Assembly (NCBI GenBank): GCA_024278345.1
Contig: JAJRTK010000327.1
Coordinates: 1 to 12,505, forward strand
Length of the DNA: 12,505 bases
DNA from: a bacterium
Lineage (GTDB): Bacteria > CSSED10-310 > JAJRTK01
Reading direction: 5' to 3'
Each line of letters opens with the position of its first letter. Within the stretch, counting starts at the first letter, position 1. A program made the translations under genes and the position numbers. Positions 7,805 to 12,505 of this stretch are shown here, piece by piece. The notes beneath the pieces were generated by a model, which was not told the origin of the DNA, searched no databases, and saw nothing but the letters and a program-made list of their open reading frames with translations.

Positions 7805-7825
7805 ATCGGCACCTGAAGAACCAGA
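7805..7825 (+). repeat. Possible degenerate partial copy of the 37-bp repeat
   Basis: Starting 2 nt after the glgP stop, ATCGGC-AC-CTGAAGA-A-CCAG-A resembles bases 6-25 of the 37-bp repeat found at 9404 and 9476 (ATCGGC-CTGAAGA-G-CCAG-GA), allowing a 2-nt insertion and one or two substitutions. It could be chance. It is directly followed by a second TCGGCACC and by a 10-bp palindrome, GCACCGGTGC (7830-7839). Confidence 0.25.
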
Positions 7826-7946
7826 GTCGGCACCGGTGCATCCCATCGTTTCTGCAGGGCACGTTCCCTTCTTTGAGTTGTGTTCCGCTCCCATCGGGCG
7901 CCGTCCGGCACCCGCCACTCGCCGGGATCCACCCCGCAATCGTTCA

Positions 7947-8016
7947 AAAACCGTGGGGGCACGTTGTGGCCTCCCGCCCCGAAAACCGTGGGGGCACGTC
8001 GTGCCCTCCCGCTCCG
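7947..8016. repeat. Two tandem copies of a 35-bp GC-rich repeat with internal dyad
   Basis: Copies at 7947-7981 and 7982-8016 are adjacent and differ at 3 of 35 positions. Each begins AAAACCGTGGGGGCACGT. In the second copy, GGGCACG-T-CGTGCCC (7992-8006) is a perfect 7-bp dyad; the first copy has lost part of it. The repeat lies between glgP and the tRNA terminator and is not followed by a T-run, so a terminator role for glgP is possible but unproven. The rest of 7826-7946 holds nothing I can name beyond the palindrome at 7830. Confidence 0.75.
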
Positions 8017-8033
8017 AGTCCAGAATGGCCCCC

Positions 8034-8075
8034 AAAAAAAGAAAGCCGAAAGCCCGATAAATACGAGCATTCGGC
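8034..8075 (-). terminator. Intrinsic terminator of the tRNA transcription unit
   Basis: Reading the minus strand, GCCGAA and TTCGGC (8075-8070 and 8050-8045) close an arm that continues inward through G-C, C-G, a T-G wobble, C-G and G-C pairs with one T-T mismatch to a TATTTAT loop. It is followed by TTTCTTTTTTT (8044-8034). It begins 4 nt past the end of the tRNA-Met gene. On the plus strand there is no T-run, so it acts in one direction only. Confidence 0.9.
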
Positions 8076-8079
8076 CTGA

Positions 8080-8153
8080 TAGCGGTGCAGGGACTCGAAC
8101 CCCGGACACGCGGATTATGATTCCGCTGCTCTAACCAACTGAGCTACACCGCC
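8080..8153 (-). tRNA. tRNA-Met (CAT), elongator type
   Basis: 74 nt including the discriminator A. Acceptor GGCGGTG pairs with CACCGCT (G1-U72 wobble). The D arm is GCTC/GAGC. The anticodon stem GCGGA/TCCGC holds the loop ATCATAA, giving anticodon CAT (template bases 8117-8119). The T arm is CGGGG-TTCGAGT-CCCTG. CCA is not encoded. The acceptor and arms resemble elongator tRNA-Met rather than tRNA-Ile(CAT), but the lysidine-modified Ile type cannot be fully excluded by eye. It is second in the unit, 44 nt after the initiator tRNA. Confidence 0.95.
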
Positions 8154-8172
8154 GCATGAGTACGTGACAAGA

Positions 8173-8188
8173 GGCAGCACTTGCTGCC
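8173..8188 (-). promoter_or_regulatory. Spacer hairpin between the two tRNA genes
   Basis: GGCAGC-ACTT-GCTGCC is a perfect 6-bp stem with a 4-nt loop (read alike on both strands) in the 44-nt spacer. No T-run follows on the minus strand. It could isolate the two tRNA folds or mark a processing site in the precursor. Confidence 0.45.
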
Positions 8189-8197
8189 CCAAGGCGA

Positions 8198-8271
<74 letters not shown>

Positions 8272-8287
8272 TCATTCAACGAGCCCT

Positions 8288-8316
8288 TTTATAGACCCCC
8301 GGTGGCCAGTTGTCAA
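8288..8316 (-). promoter_or_regulatory. Near-consensus sigma70-type promoter for the tRNA pair
   Basis: On the minus strand TTGACA (8316-8311), exactly 17 nt, then TATAAA (8293-8288). The -10 ends 16 nt before the first base of tRNA-fMet, leaving a short precursor leader. The -35 is a perfect consensus, fitting the high expression a tRNA needs. Confidence 0.9.
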
Positions 8317-8395
8317 GAGCCTGCTCGAAAGGGTCAGATTCCTTGGCGGTGTGACTCCATCAAAGGTGGAATCTTGGCTCTTTCTCCATAGGCAG

Positions 8396-8548
8396 TCAAT
8401 CTTTCTCGGTTTCCGGGGCTTCTGGGGGTTCAGGGCAGATTTCATCGAATCGCCGGGCCTCTTCTTGGAGGCGCTGGCGGGTCTGGGTGAACATGTGAAG
8501 GAGCAGTGCAGCGGTGCCCACAAAGGCGATGGCTAGGAACCGTTTCAC
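8396..8548 (-). CDS. Small single-pass membrane protein, 50 residues, unknown function
   Basis: A GTG-start frame of 50 codons with a very strong ribosome site: GGAGG (8558-8554), 5 nt, GTG. The product starts MKRFLAIAFVGTAALLLHMF, one transmembrane or signal-anchor helix after a basic N-terminus (positive-inside). A charged amphipathic stretch follows (TQTRQRLQEEARRFDEI), then an acidic proline-rich tail (CPEPPEAPETEKD). No lipobox is visible. I recognise no family. The gene lies on the same strand as, and directly upstream of, the tRNA promoter, whose -35 begins 80 nt after its stop. No clear promoter or terminator of its own is visible. The support is the ribosome site plus a coherent membrane-protein reading; it could still be an unexpressed frame. 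Confidence 0.65.
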   Translation of the reverse strand: MKRFLAIAFVGTAALLLHMFTQTRQRLQEEARRFDEICPEPPEAPETEKD

Positions 8549-8649
8549 GATATCCTCCGTTGGATGCTAATGAGGTACCAAGAATCAACAGAGTCATGCC
8601 CGGAAACTACGCGGCGGCTGACCCCGAACTTTTCATCACGCTTCTACCG

Positions 8650-8666
8650 CGGCGGTCGATCCGCCG
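8650..8666. other. Hairpin in the 8549-8850 intergenic region
   Basis: CGGCGG-TCGAT-CCGCCG is a perfect 6-bp stem with a 5-nt loop and no T-run on either strand. The remaining part of this roughly 300-nt gap, between the divergent 50-residue gene and the zinc-ribbon gene, shows no gene or promoter I can defend. A 38-codon basic frame from 8596 has no good ribosome site. Confidence 0.3.
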
Positions 8667-8850
8667 GCGTCCTCGTCGGTCGGATATCTTTGACGTAGTG
8701 CAGGTGGGTTGAAAACCTCGCGCCTACGTCTCCGGTGTCCCACTATCCTCGGCCTTGGTGGAGACGCGCCCGCCGACCTCGCTGCGATCCGTGATGAGAG
8801 CTCCAGGCTAAAGTGTGTTTCCGGCGAGAGAAGAAAGGACTTCGAGGGCC

Positions 8851-9294
8851 ATGGACGAATCTCTCCAAAAGATCTGCCCCGATTGTGAGGCGGATCTCCA
8901 AATTTCAGTATTGCGGTTGGCTGGTTCGGAAGATCTGGTTTTTCAGTGTCCAGTCTGTGGTTACACCGCCTTGTCTACGGTAGATCTGGAGCCGGGGCTG
9001 GGCGACATCATGAGAGATTTATTTGATCTTGTTGGGCAGCTCAATCCTTTTAATTTGCACAAGATCTTGGGCGATCCGGAGGTCAGCGTCACCGACAAGA
9101 TCATCACAACCCTTGCGAAGCTCGGTTCCCTGGTGCTGGATACTCGGATGCTTCTCATGTTGGTGGCCTTTTTCGCGAGCCTTTTCGGGCGTCGCCGCCT
9201 GGGATTGGTGGTGGGCTGTGCCGTGGCGATTTGCATGATCCTCTACCGGGATATTCTCAAGGACCGTCAGCGCGGTGTCGATGACTGGCTTTGA
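8851..9294 (+). CDS. Zinc-ribbon membrane protein of unknown function
   Basis: 147 residues from ATG 8851. The N-terminus carries two CxxC knuckles (CPDC at 9-12, CPVC at 33-36, followed by GYTAL), a zinc ribbon. A middle helix-rich part (LFDLVGQLNPFNLHKILG) leads to a hydrophobic pair of segments at about 100-112 and 117-131, split by the basic turn GRRRLG. It ends in a charged tail. The likely topology is both ends in the cytoplasm around a helical hairpin. The frame extends upstream to GTG 8815. ATG is preferred because the zinc ribbon starts soon after it, although the ribosome site is imperfect: AAAGGA lies 11 nt away and GAGGG only 2 nt. I recognise no named family. The next gene on the strand starts 230 nt later, across the 37-bp repeat pair. 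Confidence 0.75.
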   Translation: MDESLQKICPDCEADLQISVLRLAGSEDLVFQCPVCGYTALSTVDLEPGLGDIMRDLFDLVGQLNPFNLHKILGDPEVSVTDKIITTLAKLGSLVLDTRMLLMLVAFFASLFGRRRLGLVVGCAVAICMILYRDILKDRQRGVDDWL

Positions 9295-9336
9295 GCCGCC
9301 TTGGGCGTGCTTGGGGCGAAACTGTTCGGAAAACTG

Positions 9337-9359
9337 GGTGGCCCCTGTTCAGGGGTACC
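9337..9359. other. Hairpin downstream of the zinc-ribbon gene
   Basis: GGT-gg-CCCCT-GTTC-AGGGG-t-ACC forms a 5-bp stem with a tetraloop, extended by 3 bp across a small internal loop. It begins about 42 nt after the stop codon. No T-run follows on either strand, so it is only a weak terminator candidate. Confidence 0.3.
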
Positions 9360-9403
9360 GATGGAAAAAGGGCCGAAAATGCCCAGAACAGCACCGGGAA
9401 TCG

Positions 9404-9512
9404 GGTTCATCGGCCTGAAGAGCCAGGAAGCCAGAGAAAGCCACACTGCCGGCATTATAGTATATCGTGCTCCCCGGTTCATCGGCCTGAAGAGCCAGGA
9501 AGCCAGAGAAAG
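9404..9512 (+). repeat. Two perfect 37-bp direct repeats separated by 35 bp
   Basis: Copies at 9404-9440 and 9476-9512 are identical over 37 bp. Each starts GGTTCATCGGCCTGAAGAGC and ends GCCAGAGAAAG, and the flanking bases differ. The 35-bp interval (9441-9475) contains the only A/T-rich stretch nearby, ATTATAGTATAT. That holds a perfect TATAAT on the minus strand (9459-9454) and TATAGT on the plus strand. The second copy ends 11 nt before the GTG start of the TPR gene. The geometry is CRISPR-like (37/35), but there are only two repeats, the palindrome is weak and there is no cas gene. Paired operator sites around a promoter, or a repeated RNA element in the leader, are at least as likely. 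Confidence 0.9.
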
Positions 9513-9523
9513 AGCGGGAGAAC

Positions 9524-10762
9524 GTGAGTCGAAATGTTGTCATGGAGTTCGAGGATCTGCGAATTCAGCCAGATGCGCTGGAGCTTTTGCCCCCACGGCT
9601 GTGCAGGCAGTATGGCATTCTGCCCCTGAAGCTGGCCAGGGGGGTCTTGACCGTGGCGTGCGCCGATCCCGTGGGTTTTTCCGGAGAGGCGGACATCGCC
9701 TTCTGGTCCGGAGCCCGGGTGGCGCTGATCCCTGTAACCCGTGAATCCCTCGATGCCGGTCTCGACCGGTATTTGCCCCGGGAGGCGGATCGCCTGGACA
9801 ATTGGCAGGCGCTGGGCCATCTTTGGGACGAGTTGGCCATCGCGGAGCCTCTGCCGAGCCTTGCGGCATCGGAGCGGATCGAGCCTTCCCGGGTCCATGG
9901 AATTCTCTCGGACCTCGAGGAATTAGGCCGTGGCCGGGAAAGCGATCACCGGTTTCACGGGGTTCGCGGCGATCTTTACACGCGCCTCCGAAAGCTCGAT
10001 GAAGCAGCGGCCTGTTTTTCTCGCGCTGCCGCCATCTGCGAGGAGAGAGGCGATTGGGCCTTCGCCGTCGTCTACCTTCGAAAGCAGCGAGGTGTCCACC
10101 CTTCGGACCGCACGATTTACGAGCGCCTCGCCCGCAATTTCCTCCAGATGGGGATGCGCGATGAAATGCTTGAAGCATTCGTTCACGTGGCCGAGCTGGC
10201 TGTTGTCTGCAACGATATTTCAGCGGCGGTAGCGCTTTTTTGCGAGCTGACGGATTGTCCCCCCGAAGAATCCGAGCTCGTAGGATTCGGGACTGGGCTT
10301 TTTGGGGAATCTCTGAAAGAATCCCGCCAACTGGCTGCCGGCTTGTGGCAGCTCCTGGCCGAGGAGGTTGAAAGCTGGGAAACCCCCGACCTCTACTACT
10401 TGCGGGTCAAGCTGGGGCTCTGTTTTACGAGCTTTGCCTATCACCAGGAGGCCCTGGAACAGTTCGAGAAAGCGGCGACGGACTGTAGCCCCAAGGGACA
10501 CCCACTTTGGACCGTGGGCATCCGATTCTTGTGGGACGGCCAGCTTTCTACGGCAATGGAGCTTTTTCTCTTGGCTTTGGACGAAGCCGATCTCACGCTT
10601 CGGGACCGCCTGCATATCGAATACGACTTGGCGATGGTCTGCGAACAAAAGGGCGAGCTCGCCAGGGCGTACCAGCTTTTGCTGGAGGTCTCGAAGCTCG
10701 AGCCGGATTTCCTGGCTACGCCCCTTGTCCTCAAACGCCTCCGGCGCTTGCTCAAGGATTGA
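9524..10762 (+). CDS. GspE/MshEN-type N-terminal domain plus TPR protein
   Basis: 412 residues from GTG. Residues about 10-85 read as the N-terminal domain of type II secretion / type IV pilus ATPases: ALELLPPRLCRQYGILPLKL, then GVLTVACADPVGF, then ARVALIPVTRESLDAGLDRYL. The ATPase part is absent. Instead, TPR-like helical hairpins follow at about 146-185 (GDLYTRLRKLDEAAACFSRAA), 198-240, 290-325 (YHQEALEQFEKAA) and 365-395 (EQKGELARAYQLLLEVSKLEP). There is no signal peptide, so it is probably a cytoplasmic scaffold. Related full-length domains can bind c-di-GMP; whether this one does is unknown. The start is GTG with GGGAG only 3 nt upstream, a poor spacing; the alternative ATG at 9542 has no ribosome site. 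The 37-bp repeat pair lies directly upstream. It converges on the lipoprotein gene with 13 nt between stops. Confidence 0.8.
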   Translation: MSRNVVMEFEDLRIQPDALELLPPRLCRQYGILPLKLARGVLTVACADPVGFSGEADIAFWSGARVALIPVTRESLDAGLDRYLPREADRLDNWQALGHLWDELAIAEPLPSLAASERIEPSRVHGILSDLEELGRGRESDHRFHGVRGDLYTRLRKLDEAAACFSRAAAICEERGDWAFAVVYLRKQRGVHPSDRTIYERLARNFLQMGMRDEMLEAFVHVAELAVVCNDISAAVALFCELTDCPPEESELVGFGTGLFGESLKESRQLAAGLWQLLAEEVESWETPDLYYLRVKLGLCFTSFAYHQEALEQFEKAATDCSPKGHPLWTVGIRFLWDGQLSTAMELFLLALDEADLTLRDRLHIEYDLAMVCEQKGELARAYQLLLEVSKLEPDFLATPLVLKRLRRLLKD

Positions 10763-10771
10763 GCCCGCTTG

Positions 10772-10789
10772 CCGCTCATTGAGGAGCGG
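10772..10789. terminator. Candidate shared hairpin between convergent genes
   Basis: CCGCTC (10772-10777) and GAGCGG (10784-10789) form a perfect 6-bp stem around ATTGAG. It lies at the junction of the convergent TPR genes and overlaps the last codons of the lipoprotein. It lacks a T-run on both strands, so termination is only a guess from position. Confidence 0.3.
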
Positions 10790-11822
10790 TGCCACCAGAG
10801 GCGTCCGGTTCCGAGTCTTGGGTCTCCTCCGCCGTTGGCGCTCCAGCCTTTTCAAGATCTTGAAGCTGCCGAGCGGCTTCGAGGTCTACGGGATTGATTT
10901 GGATGGCTTTCCGAAGCCATTTCAGGCCAGCCTCCCGGTCGCCGAGCCGCAGGCGCACGACTCCGACATTCCTTGCGAGGTCAGGGGAAATCCCCGGTCG
11001 CATTTTCTTGATTTCCTCTGGATTGTTGAGGATGGCCAGGAGGATTTTTGAGAGTTCTTCCGCTTTTTCTTGCTTGCCCTGTTCCAGGAGAAGAAGGGCG
11101 ATGTACGACTGGATGACCATGTCTCCGGGATTCATTGCTTGCGCGTCGGAGAGAACGTTTTGGGCTTTCTCGAGATCACCGGCCTTGATATGGGCGAAAG
11201 CCAGGTGAGTTTGGATGTAGACCTTAAAAGGGTCGTCCGCCAATAGGTCCGTGTAGAGCTGGACAGCCTCTGGGTAGAGTTTGGCGTCAAGAAGAGTCAG
11301 GGCCTTGAAGATCCGTGTCTGGTAGACGTAGGGATCGATCATCAATGCCTTGTCAAACCAGGAAATCGCCTCCTTGAAGTCCCCGATTTCGCGATGGACG
11401 GTGCCAAGGTTGTGGAGTGCCCGGGCGAAATCGTGGGATTCTTCGACGGACTTCTTGTACGACTTGATCGCTTCCAGATCGTTTCCGAGCAAATCGTCAA
11501 GAAGCCCTAAATTATTGTAGGTATTCGCGATTTCTTCAGAGTTTCCAGGCTCGTTTGCAGCGTAGAGATCCAGCGCCTTGAGGTACTGGGCCCGAGCCTC
11601 CACGGGGCGTTTGCTGATGGCGTAAACAAAACCCAGGTTGTTGTAGGCCTTAGCGTTTTCCGGAAACTCCTTGATGACCTTCTGAATGAGCTTCTCGGCT
11701 TCGTCGAACTTCGCTGCCTCAATGAGGTCGTTGGCCAGAACTAGTTCCTTGTTGCCCCGATCGCTGCAGCCCCCAAGGATGATGGCCGAAAAAAGCAGTG
11801 ACAACGCGATGATCCGTTTCAT
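10776..11822 (-). CDS. TPR-repeat lipoprotein
   Basis: 348 residues. The N-terminus MKRIIALSLLFSAIILGGCS is a lipoprotein signal with lipobox L-G-G-C, so Cys19 should be lipidated. Ser at +2 suggests outer-membrane sorting under the E. coli rule, which may not hold here. The rest is a run of about eight TPR units from residue 24 to 314, with typical turns such as AYNNLGFVYA, ANTYNNLGLLDDLLG, ALHNLGTVHREIGDFKEAISWFDKAL and LEKAQNVL. A short acidic, Gly/Pro/Thr-rich tail ends the protein. The function is a scaffold for envelope protein assembly, partner unknown; the PilF/PilW-type pilotins are one possible analogy but not shown. The frame is open further upstream to 12068. ATG 11822 is chosen because GGGAGGAA lies about 8-9 nt before it and the lipoprotein signal begins exactly there. 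Confidence 0.9.
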   Translation of the reverse strand: MKRIIALSLLFSAIILGGCSDRGNKELVLANDLIEAAKFDEAEKLIQKVIKEFPENAKAYNNLGFVYAISKRPVEARAQYLKALDLYAANEPGNSEEIANTYNNLGLLDDLLGNDLEAIKSYKKSVEESHDFARALHNLGTVHREIGDFKEAISWFDKALMIDPYVYQTRIFKALTLLDAKLYPEAVQLYTDLLADDPFKVYIQTHLAFAHIKAGDLEKAQNVLSDAQAMNPGDMVIQSYIALLLLEQGKQEKAEELSKILLAILNNPEEIKKMRPGISPDLARNVGVVRLRLGDREAGLKWLRKAIQINPVDLEAARQLQDLEKAGAPTAEETQDSEPDASGGTAPQ

Positions 11823-11899
11823 GAATACGTTCCTCCCAAGGCGAAGGAAAGCCCTTCGAGCAAAGCTGTCAGATGGATGACGATGGAAGCCTTTACTCT

Positions 11900-11925
11900 T
11901 CTTGACAAGACGCGAATTGTCAAGA
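11900..11925. promoter_or_regulatory. Perfect 8-bp inverted repeat upstream of the TPR lipoprotein
   Basis: TCTTGACA (11900-11907) and TGTCAAGA (11918-11925) are perfect inverted arms with a 10-nt spacer, so the half-sites are about 18 bp apart, close to two helical turns. Each arm contains TTGACA, so a -35 box is possible in either direction; no good -10 stands at 16-18 nt on either strand. It lies about 80-100 nt upstream of the lipoprotein ATG. The other bases of 11823-12229 show no gene I can support; long open frames there have no ribosome site and no recognisable content. Confidence 0.5.
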
Positions 11926-12229
11926 TGAGATCCCAGCCAGGCCAGGGTCTCTCTTTTTTGGAGTGCCTTCCGCTCCCGTCGCATGACCCACGCCTGCGGC
12001 GCGAGTTCCCCCCGCTCGCACCGGTCGCCCGGTGCATCCAGAAAACCCAGGCCAAAAGCCGCGAACATCTCGGGGTCCGAGAGGATGGCCGTTCTTCAGT
12101 TCCACACTTCACCCAGGGCCGGCCCGGTGGTATGGTCCCGCCTCGGCACACCATTCCGGCCTCTTCCAAGTTCTGTGCGGAGGCCGTCGCCGAGGCTGGC
12201 GGAGACGGGATTCGAGGGTATCCTCCTAC

Positions 12230-12357
12230 CATGAAAGTACATGGTTAAATCCATCTTCGACGGCGTGGTTATGGCGGTCGGCGCCATTCACTTCATGAAA
12301 GTACATGGTTAAATCCATCTTCGACGGCGTGGTTATGGCGGTCGGCGCCATTCACTT
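12230..12357. repeat. Perfect 64-bp tandem duplication
   Basis: Copies at 12230-12293 and 12294-12357 are identical and directly adjacent. Each starts CATGAAAGTACATGG and contains a hairpin, ATGGCG-GTCGG-CGCCAT (12271-12287 and 12335-12351). Because 64 is not a multiple of 3, the duplication shifts any reading frame that crosses it. It lies close to the window end, so an assembly artefact is possible. Confidence 0.9.
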
Positions 12358-12505
12358 TCATCTTCCGGGGTGTGGTCGCCGGGATCATGCTCGTTAAGCC
12401 GGGACACGCAACAAAACCCAAAAAAGACGCGCAGCGTACAAAAACGTGGGTGGGGAACTCGTTGCCTTCCAATTGCAACGGGTCCGCAGCACGCTCCCTG
12501 GTGGG
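12305..12505 (+). other. Possible remnant of a small membrane-protein gene, frame-split
   Basis: From ATG 12305 the frame reads MVKSIFDGVVMAVGAIHF, a plausible short hydrophobic helix, then stops at 12395. Skipping one base in the TTT at 12356-12358 continues as FIFRGVVAGIMLVKPG and a basic tail (HATKPKKDAQR) that stays open to the window end. The same N-terminal 18 codons also begin in the upstream repeat copy (ATG 12241) but end after 23 codons. No good ribosome site is seen. This may be a broken gene, a sequencing error or chance. Nothing else is recognisable in 12358-12505. Confidence 0.2.

Noticed and set aside
5515-8109. An 864-codon open frame on the minus strand opposite glgP
   Set aside because: It lies antisense to a clear, full-length glycogen phosphorylase, its protein has no recognisable domain, and it runs through the tandem repeat, the terminator and into the tRNA. 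Long antisense frames are common opposite GC-rich genes.
7880-8134. A plus-strand frame ending GAGTRTPDTRIMIPLL
   Set aside because: This ending is the typical translation of the complement of a tRNA gene; the rest is translated tandem repeat.
8596-8712. 38-codon basic frame starting MPGNYAAADPEL
   Set aside because: No Shine-Dalgarno, crosses a GC hairpin, no recognisable content.
9404-9512. CRISPR array call for the 37-bp repeat pair
   Set aside because: Only two repeats and one interval, weak internal symmetry, no cas gene in the window, and a promoter-like interval. Kept as a repeat instead.
9301-9744. A plus-strand frame translating both 37-bp repeats as FIGLKSQEARE
   Set aside because: It overlaps the GspE-N/TPR gene in another frame, has no ribosome site, and the interval between the repeats reads as no coherent protein.
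11877-12248. 123-codon plus-strand frame and the overlapping 137-codon minus-strand frame (11819-12232)
   Set aside because: Neither has a ribosome site or recognisable domains, both overlap the lipoprotein promoter region, and the plus-strand one runs into the 64-bp repeat.

Overview
This GC-rich bacterial window (12.5 kb) carries eight readable protein genes of ordinary length, one hidden 50-codon gene, one 5'-truncated gene and two tRNA genes. I name no organism with confidence. A class III cyclase fused to a PilZ-like tail, a receiver plus DUF4388/PATAN-like regulator, a GspE/MshEN-like N-terminus joined to TPRs, and TPR lipoproteins together suggest a large-genome Gram-negative lineage of the Acidobacteriota/Myxococcota/'deltaproteobacterial' sort. 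That is an inference from gene style, not from a marker gene.

Layout. Bases 3-2085 (+): the 3' end of a nucleotide cyclase gene, a small complete PilZ protein, and a cysteine-rich exported protein of unknown function. Bases 2098-4824 (-): an acyl-CoA dehydrogenase with its catalytic Glu apparently in the isovaleryl-CoA-dehydrogenase position, and a two-receiver response regulator. Bases 4825-5271: a divergent regulatory region with two dyads. Bases 5272-7803 (+): glycogen phosphorylase glgP. Bases 7804-8316: a 35-bp tandem repeat and a complete minus-strand tRNA unit (consensus-like promoter, initiator tRNA-fMet, hairpin, elongator tRNA-Met, strong intrinsic terminator). Bases 8396-8548 (-): a 50-residue membrane protein with a strong Shine-Dalgarno. 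Bases 8851-9294 (+): a zinc-ribbon membrane protein. Bases 9404-9512: two perfect 37-bp repeats 35 bp apart. Bases 9524-10762 (+): a GspE-N/MshEN-like plus TPR protein. Bases 10776-11822 (-): a TPR lipoprotein. Bases 11823-12505: a palindrome, then a perfect 64-bp tandem duplication running into the window end.

How it fits together. Several genes point to cyclic-nucleotide or c-di-GMP signalling and surface machinery: cyclase, PilZ, receiver/PATAN, and the GspE-N-like domain. They are not one operon, and convergent pairs (2085/2098 and 10762/10776) leave only 12-13 nt between stop codons. glgP is a housekeeping carbon-storage gene. I see no phage, transposase or cas gene. The least explained parts are the 37-bp repeat pair in front of the TPR gene, the 64-bp duplication, and the small membrane protein upstream of the tRNA promoter.
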